Assembly (NCBI GenBank): GCA_005881425.1
Contig: VBIC01000103.1
Span: 26,817 to 86,843, forward strand
Reading direction: 5' to 3'
Origin: Chloroflexota bacterium
GTDB lineage: Bacteria; Chloroflexota; Dormibacteria; CF-121
DNA: 60,027 bases
Positions 9,118 to 17,065 of the stretch are shown one piece after another (the first letter of the stretch is position 1; each line of letters opens with the position of its first letter). A program made the translations under genes and the position numbers. Below the pieces are notes generated by a model. The model saw only the letters and a list, made by a program, of their open reading frames with translations, did no database searches and was not told the origin of the DNA.

Positions 9118-10032
9118 TCAGCCTGCCTTCAGGACCGCCCGATCTGACCGAGGAGCACGCGGCCGGGGCACGGCGTAGAAATCCAGGAGCACCTGGGTGC
9201 TGTCGATCAGGTGGGAGAGGAACTGCTGGGTCACGCCGGTCCGGCGCTCGCGGGCGATCGCCTTCTGCAGCGACTCGAACTCCTCTTCCATCAGGTGCTG
9301 CACGGCGGTCCGGGCCCACTCCAGGCTCTGCTCGCCCTGGCCGGCGGCGATCAGGTCGACGGAGTTGAACCGTCCCTGGGAGGCCTCGCGCTCGTGCGTG
9401 CGCAGGTCGTTGGCCAGCCGGACCACCCGCGAAGCCTGGCAGATGTGGCCGAAGATGCGGTTCTTCAGCTCCTGGGCGACGTCCTGGTAGGAGAAGGCCA
9501 GGATCGACACCTGGACGATGGGGAAGCTGCTGCTGTACATCCCGTTCGCCAGGTAGGCGTCGAGCGTCACGCGCTCCTTGTGCTTGAGCCAGTGGTTTTC
9601 CTGGAGCATGGTCCAGATCGACTTCTCCCAGACCAGGTGGCGCATCGCCGTCCACTCCTCGGGGACCTCGTCGTCCACGAACTGGGCCTCCAGCTTGCGC
9701 GAGATGGTGGCGTTGACCAGAGGCATCTGGCTCAGGTCGCGGTTGTGCCAGAGCAGGAACATCTGGCAGACCCGGCGGTAGTCGCCCAGGTCGAGTCCGG
9801 GATCGACCTCCTCGAGGTAGTCGTCGATATAGACGATGTAAGCCATGGTCCGCGCCAGGGTCAGGGCCTGCTCGAAGGTGGCTCCGGGATGGAGCAGCAG
9901 CGCCGCCCGGCAGACCTCGCCCAGCATGTCGCTGCCCCTCGGGTTGTCGGCGATCAGGTGCTCGATCACCGGCGTCTCGTCGGGCTGCCGGCGGAGTATG
10001 TCCTTGAGCTTGTTGATCCTTCGATCTATCAT
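9118..10032 (-). CDS. Class I terpene (diterpene) synthase
   Basis: Ionises an allylic diphosphate and cyclises or rearranges the cation. Both metal-binding motifs are visible: the Asp-rich DDYLE (residues 70-74) and the NSE triad N208-D-L-R-T212-H-E-R-E216. The length, 304 residues, suits a bacterial class I enzyme. Its ATG overlaps the stop of the class II cyclase as ATGA, the arrangement expected when the class I enzyme uses the bicyclic diphosphate made by class II. The product cannot be read from sequence; labdane-related diterpene is inferred. Known analogues of this pairing are terpentetriene and tuberculosinol pathways. Confidence 0.9.
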   Translation of the reverse strand: MIDRRINKLKDILRRQPDETPVIEHLIADNPRGSDMLGEVCRAALLLHPGATFEQALTLARTMAYIVYIDDYLEEVDPGLDLGDYRRVCQMFLLWHNRDLSQMPLVNATISRKLEAQFVDDEVPEEWTAMRHLVWEKSIWTMLQENHWLKHKERVTLDAYLANGMYSSSFPIVQVSILAFSYQDVAQELKNRIFGHICQASRVVRLANDLRTHEREASQGRFNSVDLIAAGQGEQSLEWARTAVQHLMEEEFESLQKAIARERRTGVTQQFLSHLIDSTQVLLDFYAVPRPRAPRSDRAVLKAG

Positions 10033-11585
10033 GACGCCCTCCGAGAAAGAAGGATGCGTGCCGCCAGCACCGCCGAGCGGACGACCTGGGTCGGTCCGTA
10101 GAGGGTCTTGCCGATGAACATGGGGAGGACCTGGTCCTCCTGCGGCTGGGTGAGGAACCGTTCGGCGGCATCGAGGTCGAGCCTGAGCCCGGCGATCATC
10201 GCCGGCGGCGCGGCCAGGCAGGCGAGCACCGCGTAGGCGGTCTCCTCGGCGCTGCCTTCTCCGAACCAGCCCCAGGAGCCGTCCTCCCGCTGAGCCTTGG
10301 CCAGCCAGCGCAGGGCAGGCTGGCAGAGGTCTGGTGCCGGCGCGAGGAGCGCGAAGACGGCGTGGGCGGTGGCATAGAAGGGGGAGCTATGCCACTTGTC
10401 GACCCAGTGGTCGCCGTCGACGCGCGCGTCGCGAAGGAACCGGATCAGCTTCTGCTGCAGGAGGTGCTGGCGCGGGAAGCTGGAGCACGCCTGCAGCACC
10501 TCGAGGACGTGGGCATTGGTGGTCACCGACGGGTCGCGCTCCAGGGGGAAGGTCATGAAGAAGTTGACGCCCTCGAAGGGCCGCAGCGGCCCCATCGAGA
10601 TCGGGTACCCGAATCGGTGCAGCACGCTGAGGGTCAGGGCGGTGTCGTCGGCGTCGGGCCGCAGCCCCTCCCTGGAGACTCCGACACCGTCGTCGCCGAG
10701 CGCCTGGGCCAGTCCCAGCAGGTGCCGGTGGGCCTCGGCCGGCCGGTGGTTGGCGCGGGCCAGGTTGTAGAGGACCCAGGCCGTCTCGAAGACTTCGAAA
10801 GGCTGGACCACCGGGAGGCTGCCGTCGGTGCGCGGCCGGACCACGGCGTCGAGGTACTCCCAGCAGCGGTCGTCATCTCCTCGGGTCAAGAAGAAGGCCG
10901 TCGCCGAGGGTGAGTTGGCGAAGGAGCCGTTGGCGGACAGGCGAGTGCGGATACCGGCCACGTCCAGGCGGGCGCCCAGGTACTCCAGCGAGTGGAGGAG
11001 TGGCGTCTGGACGTTGTAGACCAGCCGGGGCGGGATGTGCCCGATCTTGGCGTCGCGCTGGGCCACGATGCCGTTGAAGCGCTCGTAGGGGAGAGGGAGC
11101 TCCCGGGTGCGCGCCTCGTCCAGGAGGGCGGGGAGTAGAACCTCGAACCCGGCCGTGTCCGGGCCGGTCTGCCAGTCGGCCGTCTCCTCGTGCAGGTAGG
11201 TGAGCGCCTGGGTGCGCGCCCGGTGAACCTGGGCTCCGGCCTGCAGGTTGGGCGGAAGGTCGGCCAGCGCCAGCACCGCTCCCAGGGTGGAGAGCAGGCG
11301 TTCCTTGGGGACCGCGAGGCGGGTCCCGAAGCTGCCGTCCGGGTTCTGATGGCGAAGCAGCCAGCCCAGAGTCTGGGGAAACGCCAGCTGGTCCTCGTGG
11401 CCCTTCCGTCGCAGCCTGGCCACGTAGGCGGTGTCGTAGGCGGAGGCCGAGATGTCACCCTTCTGGAGCGCGTCCAGGACCGACCGGACCTCCCCCACAA
11501 GGGGCATCTGCGGGGCCAGTGCGGCGCCGGCCCAGTCGCTGGACTGGAGTTCGAAGCGTTCCGTGAGCGACCCCCTTGCTGCCAT
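10029..11585 (-). CDS. Class II diterpene cyclase
   Basis: Protonation-initiated cyclase converting geranylgeranyl diphosphate to a bicyclic (labdadienyl/copalyl-type) diphosphate. The catalytic DxDD motif is DADD at residues 311-314 (in LRPDADDTALTL). The family's SAYDTAYVARL block is near residues 48-58 and GSFANSPSATAFFL near 220-233. No class I DDxxD site is present, so it is monofunctional. I chose ATG 11585 (518 residues), which begins where family similarity begins. The frame is open to GTG 11717, but that extension has no similarity. It is the first gene of the minus-strand operon. Confidence 0.9.
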   Translation of the reverse strand: MAARGSLTERFELQSSDWAGAALAPQMPLVGEVRSVLDALQKGDISASAYDTAYVARLRRKGHEDQLAFPQTLGWLLRHQNPDGSFGTRLAVPKERLLSTLGAVLALADLPPNLQAGAQVHRARTQALTYLHEETADWQTGPDTAGFEVLLPALLDEARTRELPLPYERFNGIVAQRDAKIGHIPPRLVYNVQTPLLHSLEYLGARLDVAGIRTRLSANGSFANSPSATAFFLTRGDDDRCWEYLDAVVRPRTDGSLPVVQPFEVFETAWVLYNLARANHRPAEAHRHLLGLAQALGDDGVGVSREGLRPDADDTALTLSVLHRFGYPISMGPLRPFEGVNFFMTFPLERDPSVTTNAHVLEVLQACSSFPRQHLLQQKLIRFLRDARVDGDHWVDKWHSSPFYATAHAVFALLAPAPDLCQPALRWLAKAQREDGSWGWFGEGSAEETAYAVLACLAAPPAMIAGLRLDLDAAERFLTQPQEDQVLPMFIGKTLYGPTQVVRSAVLAARILLSRRAS

Positions 11586-11797
11586 TGGCGGCGAACTTGA
11601 CAGGAGGCTACCGCCGCCCTGTTGCGAGAGACGTTTCGATGGCGCGACACCGCCGCGAAGGTGGGGTGGGAACCGGCTCGGCGCGTTGCCGTCACGGCTC
11701 CGTGCGATCGGTAACACTGCGGTGATCCCGGAAAGCCCCGCGCCGGCCTGGCGTTGTCCCCGCTGCCGGCAGCCCAGCGCCGCCGGCGAGGGATCAG

Positions 11798-13051
11798 GTG
11801 TCAGGAGTCAGCGGGAGCGCGGTGGGCCTTGGTGGCCGGGCCCGGGCGATGGTCGCGATCCACGCCGCCTACACGGCGGCGACGTTGCTCGCGGTCACCT
11901 TCCTTTCCATATTCCTCTGGCGCGCCGGCCACGACCTGACCCTGATCGCCCTCTTCACCGGGCTGACCACCCTCACCATTCCCCTGGCCTTCGTGCTCAA
12001 CGGGGTGGTCTTCCGCCGCGCCGGCGCGGGGACCTCGATCCGCCTGGGACTCGCCGCGCTGGGGCTGACGTACCTGGCCGTGATCGGGCTCGGCCAGAGC
12101 GCCGTCCACTGGGTACTGCCGCTCGGGCTTCTGCGTGGGCTGGGCGAAGGCTGGTACTGGGCCGGCTATCACCTCGCTACCTACGACTCGACCGATGAAT
12201 CCAATCGCGATCGCTACTTCGGGGCTCAGGCCGCGGTCAACTGGCTGCTCACCGCGCTGCTGCCGCCTGTGGCGGGCGCAACCATCGTCGCCGGCAGCCG
12301 TTGGGGCGGCGCCTACTTCGGCTACCAGGTGGTATTCGGCGCCGCGGCGCTGGTGCTGGCGGGGGCGGTCGTCCTGGCCGGCAGGCTGGAATGCGGGCAA
12401 AGGCCCGCGTTCTCACTGCGCGAGGCGGTGGTCGTCGGCCGGCGGAATGCGCCCTGGCGCTGGGTGACCTGGGCCCGCCTGGCGGACGGCTTCTCCGGCT
12501 CGCTCAGCGGCCTGGTCCTGACGGTCTTGACCTTCCTTCTATTGCGCAACGAGCAGCAGGTGGGGACCTTCAACGGCCTCCTCGGGTTGATCGGGGTGGC
12601 GATCAGCGTCGGACTTGCCGCCTTCATGCGGCCGCGTTACCGGATCCCCGTCGCCCTGGTCGGCGCGGCCATGCTGGTGCTCTCGACCCTGGTGCTGCCG
12701 CTCTATCTCTCGGCAACCGCGCTCTTCGCCTACGGCGTGCTGCGGGCCTTCGGCGGTCCCCTCCACGGCAATGCGCTGGCGCCTATCGCCCTGCAGGTGA
12801 TCGATCGCGACCCTCGGGCCCGCGACCGGCGCTACGAGTACATCGTCCACCAGGAGCTGTGCCTGGGAGCCGGCCGCGTGCTCAGCATCGGAGCTTTCCT
12901 CCTGCTGGCGGCGCCGGTCGACCAGCTCCTCCTGTCGCGGATCGCGATCGTGGTCTGCGGCGCGGCCCCGATGGTGATCCTGGCCATGTTCGCCCAGATT
13001 CGGGCGAGCGTGCCGGCCGCTGACACGCGCGCCCTCCCGGCCGCGGCATAG
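11798..13051 (+). CDS. MFS transporter
   Basis: Inner-membrane protein with about 12 hydrophobic segments over 417 residues, for example TAATLLAVTFLSIFLW, LTTLTIPLAFVLNGVVF and a re-entry half beginning WARLADGFSGSLSGLVLTVL. A charged central loop near residues 200-220 separates two six-helix halves, the classical MFS plan. The GTG at 11798 is weakly supported; ATG 11849 is a possible alternative. It is divergent from the diterpene operon across about 210 bases, so export of the terpenoid is a reasonable inference, not a demonstrated role. Confidence 0.8.
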   Translation: MSGVSGSAVGLGGRARAMVAIHAAYTAATLLAVTFLSIFLWRAGHDLTLIALFTGLTTLTIPLAFVLNGVVFRRAGAGTSIRLGLAALGLTYLAVIGLGQSAVHWVLPLGLLRGLGEGWYWAGYHLATYDSTDESNRDRYFGAQAAVNWLLTALLPPVAGATIVAGSRWGGAYFGYQVVFGAAALVLAGAVVLAGRLECGQRPAFSLREAVVVGRRNAPWRWVTWARLADGFSGSLSGLVLTVLTFLLLRNEQQVGTFNGLLGLIGVAISVGLAAFMRPRYRIPVALVGAAMLVLSTLVLPLYLSATALFAYGVLRAFGGPLHGNALAPIALQVIDRDPRARDRRYEYIVHQELCLGAGRVLSIGAFLLLAAPVDQLLLSRIAIVVCGAAPMVILAMFAQIRASVPAADTRALPAAA

Positions 13052-13074
13052 GGGCTGTCAGTTCGAGGACCCGT

Positions 13075-13091
13075 GGGTATAATCGCTGGCG
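13075..13091 (+). promoter_or_regulatory. First copy of a stable-RNA promoter -10 region
   Basis: GGGTATAATCGCTGGCG contains a perfect TATAAT (13078-13083). It matches the sequence just before the tRNA at 13321-13337 in 16 of 17 positions. The second copy starts a tRNA about 8 bases after its -10 box, so this copy should also start a transcript near 13091. Confidence 0.55.
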
Positions 13092-13275
13092 AGCGAGCCG
13101 CAGTCAAGCGGCGAGCTCCGAGCTCGGCCGCCAGGCGCAAGGTCAGAAGATAACGCGCCCGTCTCGTGATCCGACGGTGACTCGATTTGCGCCGCGCGTT
13201 TTGGTCCCCGGCCGAGTGAGGCCTTGAGGCTCGGCGAGCGCGACAAGCGAGGCGAGCCTCCGCCGGCCGCGTAGG
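13091..13275 (+). ncRNA. Candidate structured non-coding RNA
   Basis: No credible coding frame lies here. Nested complementary segments are visible: CTCGGCCG (13123-13130) with CGGCCGAG (13209-13216); inside it GGCGCAA (13134-13140) with TTGCGCC (13187-13193); innermost CCGTC (13159-13163) with GACGG (13173-13177). A further hairpin pairs GAGGCTCG (13226-13233) with CGAGCCTC (13253-13260), and the 3' side carries CCGGCC/GGCCGG (13263-13278). The segment follows a copy of the tRNA promoter. I see no SRP GGAA-loop core or tmRNA tag. Ends are approximate. High GC makes chance stems easy, so this is tentative. Confidence 0.4.
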
Positions 13276-13320
13276 CCGGAGCGCTGCCATCCGGCGCGAG
13301 CTGATGGTCAATAACAGCCT

Positions 13321-13337
13321 GGGTATAATCCCTGGCG
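13321..13337 (+). promoter_or_regulatory. Promoter -10 region of tRNA-Ala(CGC)
   Basis: TATAAT at 13324-13329 lies 7 bases before the first tRNA nucleotide at 13337, so transcription would start at or next to the mature 5' end. No clear -35 hexamer is seen. Confidence 0.6.
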
Positions 13338-13409
13338 GGGCGATAGCTCAGCTGGCAGAGCGCCGCGTTCGCATCGCGGAGGTCGAGAGTTCGAGTCTCT
13401 TTCGCTCCA
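13337..13409 (+). tRNA. tRNA-Ala (anticodon CGC)
   Basis: A full cloverleaf can be drawn. The acceptor is GGGGCGA/TCGCTCC with the G3:U70 pair that marks alanine tRNAs. The D arm is GCTC/GAGC, the anticodon stem CCGCG/CGCGG with loop TTCGCAT (anticodon CGC), the variable loop AGGTC, and the T arm GAGAG-TTCGAGT-CTCTT. The discriminator is A at 13409, followed by AAA, so CCA is not encoded. The local base composition drops right after its 3' end, which makes it a likely integration target. Confidence 0.92.
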
Positions 13410-13585
13410 AAACCTATCATTATGGCCTCGTCTCCGAGCGAGTATCGCTGACAAGGTTGCCTTTCAAAAGGTGGTCCTTCTTCGGCGAGCTGCTTGGTCT
13501 ACTCGGGAAGACTTCCAGACTCATCCACAGCTATGGTGATCCGCGCCATGACCGAGGGCCCAGTGCGCATGCCTCGCCGCGTATG

Positions 13586-13792
13586 CTACCGGTCTTTTTC
13601 GGCAAACCATTCGACCACAGCCTCCGCGCGGCTGTGCACTCCATGTTGTCGATAGAGACGCTTGAGGTGCGTCCGGATGGTGCTTTGGGAGACACCGAGC
13701 TTATGCCCGACCTCTTTGTCAGAGAGGCCGGATCCGATCAGTTCTAGAATCTCGGCTTGCCGTCGCGTGACCTTCATCGCACTACCGATCAC
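13586..13792 (-). CDS. Stand-alone LuxR-type helix-turn-helix protein
   Basis: A 68-residue protein that is almost entirely a LuxR/GerE DNA-binding domain: VTRRQAEILELIGSGLSDKE, then VGHKLGVSQSTIRTHLKRLY and ending AEAVVEWFAEKDR. No receiver, PAS or ligand-binding domain is attached. ATG 13792 or the ATG five codons later (MKVT) could start it. It is divergent from the acyl-CoA dehydrogenase operon, with 506 bases between, and is the obvious candidate regulator of that cluster. It may be the surviving domain of a longer regulator. Confidence 0.75.
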   Translation of the reverse strand: MIGSAMKVTRRQAEILELIGSGLSDKEVGHKLGVSQSTIRTHLKRLYRQHGVHSRAEAVVEWFAEKDR

Positions 13793-14298
13793 GGCGTAGG
13801 TTCAGCGGGGTGGCTAGCGACCGTTTTCCCGCTGGCGAGTGAATCATGCTCATTACACTCTACAGGCTGCAAGGTACCGCTACTCAACAACGACCGATAA
13901 ATCCCAGCCTCAGATCATCGCGCGCACAAACACGCCACTCCGGGAGAAATTTCTGGTGACGGCGCATGATGAAATGAAGGAGCGGTAGCAGGTACTGTTT
14001 CTGAGCGGCCTATGACTTTTGCCAAAGCTTGTTGCCAGTCGGCAATCAACGTCACCAGGTTTGCTTCTAGGATTGAGTCCGGCTAAGCGGCGCCCGGCTT
14101 TTGGGAAAATCAGCGCAGCGTTCTCCGGGTCTCCTTGTCCCCCATTTTGGGGAATTGACCCGTCGCGCATGAAGGACCATTCTTAGATCGTCACCGCTTG
14201 CGGAGGGAGCCATAGCCGGAACTCGGGCGAAGTCTTCGCGGTGGAAAATATTTGCAAGCGGAAGGCAGAGGTCGCCTGTTAGGGAGCGACTATGAACC
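13793..14298 (+). other. 506-base intergenic region with possible promoter and dyad
   Basis: No supported gene is visible. TTGACC (14155-14160) followed after 17 bases by CATTCT (14178-14183) is a plausible but weak promoter for the rightward operon. CCCCATTTTGGGG (about 14140-14152) is a small palindrome upstream of it. GTCGC (14271-14275) and GCGAC (14286-14290) form a dyad enclosing the AGGGAG ribosome-binding sequence just before ATG 14299. Confidence 0.35.
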
Positions 14299-15486
14299 AT
14301 GCGAATGGAGTGGACGCCCGAACAAGATCGGCTTAGGCACGAATACGAAGAGTTAGCACGCTCAACAGTGGCGCTGAGAGCTGCGGAATGCTACCAGGCC
14401 GGCACCCTTGACCATCATTCGTGGGAAACGCTCACGGAATGTGGATTCTGGCGGCTTGCCGTGCCGGCTAAATATGGAGGCGCCGGAACGTCGTACTGGG
14501 ACTTCGTCGCAGCTCTCGAGGGGCTCGCGAGCGGTGCGGGTGATCTTGGTTTCCTGCTCTCTGTAATCGCTCACAGCGGAACTCTCCGCGGTCTTGTGGA
14601 ATTCGGCACCGACTGCCAGCGGAGGCGCCATCTCGAGCCGCTTATGGCCAAGGCGATCGCGTCGACTGCTATCACGGAGGCCTCTGGGGGGTCTGACGTG
14701 GCGCGGATTCGGACAGGCGCGGTTGCCGTTGCCAATGGTTATGCGATAACGGGACAAAAGTGTCACATTACGAACGCTCCGATAGCCGATATCGCGTTGC
14801 TTCTAGCCCGCGTTGCCGGCCTCGGCAGGCGCGACATTACCATTTTCGTGATCGAGCGAACCACGCCCGGGATCGAGATGGGGCCACCGGAGCCGATGTT
14901 GGGCAATCGTACTAGTCCAACAGGGTCCATTACCCTTCAGAACGCGGTAATCGCAGCGGATGAGATCCTCGGCAGTATCGGCAACGGCCTTGAGCCGATG
15001 TATTCCGTAATCTCCCACGATCGAGTCCTCTATGGAATCGTCGCAGCAGCTTTCATAGATCCGCTAGTCGACCAAGTCCTGAGGTTTGTGGAACAGCGCC
15101 AGGCATTCCGCTCGCCAATTGCGGAACATCAATATGTCCAGGGTCGCGTAACCGATCTCGTGATACTCCGTGACACGATTCGATGGGTCTCTTACGGCGC
15201 TCTCGGTCGGCTACTGACGGGCCACCCTGAAGCGTCGGCGAGCTGCTCTGTAGCGAAGCTCGCAGCATGCGAAGGTCTCTGTCAAGCCACTCAGCATGTT
15301 ATGGCGATCTTCGGGCACATCGGTTACATGGCTGGTCCCATTAGTCGAGCAGCGGCTGACGCACTGGGTACCAGAATTGCGGGCGGCACTGCTGAAATGC
15401 AGCGCAAGAATATCTTCCATCAGGTCGTGGGCCGGCCAGCAAAGGCCCAAGAAGCTACATGCCATACGGGCTTCGCGCAAACCTGA
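14299..15486 (+). CDS. Acyl-CoA dehydrogenase family protein
   Basis: FAD-dependent flavoprotein expected to introduce a double bond into an acyl-thioester. The 395-residue protein has the family plan: N-terminal helices (GFWRLAVPAKYGGAGTSYWD), the FAD/substrate strand AITEASGGSDVARIRTGA, KCHITNAPIADIALLLARV, GSITLQNAVI, and a C-terminal helical domain with RIAGGTAEMQRKNIFHQVVG. Codon use is visibly less GC-biased than the flanking backbone. It is the first gene of a cluster with a thioesterase, KAS III and an aminotransferase, so a carrier-bound or CoA-bound acyl chain in a small biosynthetic pathway is more likely than bulk beta-oxidation (inference). Confidence 0.88.
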   Translation: MRMEWTPEQDRLRHEYEELARSTVALRAAECYQAGTLDHHSWETLTECGFWRLAVPAKYGGAGTSYWDFVAALEGLASGAGDLGFLLSVIAHSGTLRGLVEFGTDCQRRRHLEPLMAKAIASTAITEASGGSDVARIRTGAVAVANGYAITGQKCHITNAPIADIALLLARVAGLGRRDITIFVIERTTPGIEMGPPEPMLGNRTSPTGSITLQNAVIAADEILGSIGNGLEPMYSVISHDRVLYGIVAAAFIDPLVDQVLRFVEQRQAFRSPIAEHQYVQGRVTDLVILRDTIRWVSYGALGRLLTGHPEASASCSVAKLAACEGLCQATQHVMAIFGHIGYMAGPISRAAADALGTRIAGGTAEMQRKNIFHQVVGRPAKAQEATCHTGFAQT

Positions 15487-15896
15487 GCGCTCGCCTGCTG
15501 CACACGGTCTCCCCGTCCGAGACCGCAGCCCGCTGGGGAAACCAGCTCGACGTTATGGCGACACCAATTTTGCTCTGGCTTGCGGAATTGGCGTGTATGC
15601 AATGTTTGGCGGAGCATCTGGGCTCTGGAGAATTGACCGTTGGCGTGGGTCACAGGGTTCGGCACCAGGCGCCCACACCCGTCGGCTGGCAGGTAACTGT
15701 CACAGCGACCCTCAAACAGATACGCGGCAAAGTCCTCATCTTTGAGGTCGCCGCAAATGACGGAGTTGAGGATGTCTTCAGTGGCACGCACACGCGAGCC
15801 CTTTTGAACAGGCAGCGCTTCCTAGAAAGGATCTCGCGCAAGAACCTTGAACGACCATGCGATTCCCGGACGGAAAACGAGAAGGAGGGAAGGTGA
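15459..15896 (+). CDS. FlK-like hotdog thioesterase
   Basis: Probable acyl-CoA thioesterase of the fluoroacetyl-CoA thioesterase type. Family blocks seen are VMATPILLWLAELACMQCL, TVGVGHRVRHQAPTPVGWQV and VEDVFSGTHTRALLNRQRFL, a single hotdog domain over residues 20-130. It overlaps the acyl-CoA dehydrogenase by 28 bases and its TGA overlaps the KAS III GTG, so the three genes are translationally coupled. FlK-type enzymes hydrolyse small or toxic acyl-CoAs; the substrate here is not known. The last 15 residues are charged and outside the domain. Confidence 0.8.
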   Translation: MPYGLRANLSARLLHTVSPSETAARWGNQLDVMATPILLWLAELACMQCLAEHLGSGELTVGVGHRVRHQAPTPVGWQVTVTATLKQIRGKVLIFEVAANDGVEDVFSGTHTRALLNRQRFLERISRKNLERPCDSRTENEKEGR

Positions 15897-16960
15897 ACCA
15901 GACTACCGATGGTATCGGCATCATTGGTACGGGTGCGTACCTGCCCAGGCGTAGGCTGGACAATTCAGAAGTGGCCACTCTTACTGGTTGCGATCCGGGC
16001 TGGATCGTCGAACGGACAGGTATTCACTCACGGCGGGTTGCCGATCATGCCGAAGCAACGTCAGATTTGGCTGTAGTGGCCGCACGTCGAGCGTTGAGAA
16101 GGGCTGACCTGTCTGCTGACCGGATAGATCTCATCATCTTAGCCACATCTACCCCAGACTGGCCACTGCCAGCAACTAGCTGTCGTCTACAAGCTTTGCT
16201 TGGGTGCCGAAAGATTCCGGCATTCGACCTGAACGCGGTCTGCACAGGCTTTGTCTATGCACTTGTAGCCGCAGCGAGCCTACTGCGCGATTCGGGTTTC
16301 CGATTCGCCCTGGTCATCGGCGCCGATACCTACTCGCGGATTCTCGACGTTCATGATCGAGCGACCGGCGTTCTCTTTGGTGATGGAGCAGGCGCCGCGA
16401 TTGTCGGTCGAGTGCCGCTCGGTTACGGCATTTTTGCGACGGATTTAATGGCAGACGGCACGAAGACGGAGCTTGTGCAGGTGCCAGCCGGCGGCAGTCG
16501 CAGACCTGCGTCAGTCGACACGGTCAAGGCCGGCGGACATTACTTCAAGATGGACGGCAGAGGGGTCAAACGGTTCGTTAAGGAGGAGGTGCCGCAAGCT
16601 ATCCATCGGGTCCTTGAGTCAGCGGCGCTGAAGGTAGATCAGGTCGATCTGATCATCACTCATCAAGCGAACGGTGTTCTACTTGACGATTGTTTGACGG
16701 CTGCAGGCGTCGATCTTGCCAAGATTCATCGAACGATTGACCGCTACGGAAATACAGCGGCAGCGTCAATACCGATCACGATAGACGATGCCGTACGCGC
16801 CGGCCGGCTGCGGGATGGTGACCGGCTGCTTCTGGTTGGTTTCGGAGGAGGAATGACGCTCGGGTCCGTTGTTCTTCGCTGGTATCGTCAAGGGGCTCGG
16901 GTCGCTGGCGACACCGAAGAGCGCGCTTTAACTGACATCCCCCTGGTGCTAGGGGAATGA
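15893..16960 (+). CDS. 3-oxoacyl-ACP synthase III (KAS III/FabH-like)
   Basis: Decarboxylative condensing enzyme using an acyl-CoA primer. The Cys-His-Asn triad is visible: FDLNAVCTGFVYAL (Cys), LIITHQANG (His) and DRYGNTAAASIP (Asn); the GFGGGMTLG C-terminus is complete. The start is fixed at GTG 15893 by a strong Shine-Dalgarno GAAGGAGG (15881-15888) and a GTGA overlap with the thioesterase stop; the in-frame ATG 15857 has no such support. Position in a cluster with an aminotransferase suggests priming a specialised acyl chain, not housekeeping fatty-acid synthesis. Confidence 0.88.
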   Translation: MNQTTDGIGIIGTGAYLPRRRLDNSEVATLTGCDPGWIVERTGIHSRRVADHAEATSDLAVVAARRALRRADLSADRIDLIILATSTPDWPLPATSCRLQALLGCRKIPAFDLNAVCTGFVYALVAAASLLRDSGFRFALVIGADTYSRILDVHDRATGVLFGDGAGAAIVGRVPLGYGIFATDLMADGTKTELVQVPAGGSRRPASVDTVKAGGHYFKMDGRGVKRFVKEEVPQAIHRVLESAALKVDQVDLIITHQANGVLLDDCLTAAGVDLAKIHRTIDRYGNTAAASIPITIDDAVRAGRLRDGDRLLLVGFGGGMTLGSVVLRWYRQGARVAGDTEERALTDIPLVLGE

Positions 16961-17061
16961 AGGTGCTGCCAGCACAGGTCGTTTTCCCTCAGGCAAACGC
17001 CGAACGCGCCTTCGGCCGGGTGACAGATCTGGCAGTGAATTCCCACCATTCCATGGAGTAG
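16957..17061 (+). CDS. Possible 34-residue peptide between KAS III and aminotransferase
   Basis: An ATG overlaps the KAS III stop codon as ATGA and opens a frame of 34 codons (begins MKVLPAQVVFPQANAE, ends AVNSHHSME), closed by TAG five bases before the aminotransferase ATG. It fills almost the whole 105-base gap, and the GGAG that serves the aminotransferase lies in its last codons. No family is recognised. It could be a real small protein, a coupling leader, or chance; overlap at both ends is the only support. Confidence 0.4.
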   Translation: MKVLPAQVVFPQANAERAFGRVTDLAVNSHHSME

Positions 17062-17065
17062 ATGA

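Noticed and set aside
13091-13275. Assignment of the candidate RNA as SRP RNA, tmRNA or RNase P RNA
   Set aside because: No GGAA-capped SRP core, no tag reading frame or tRNA-like ends, and too short for RNase P; a 6S-type assignment could not be tested by eye.
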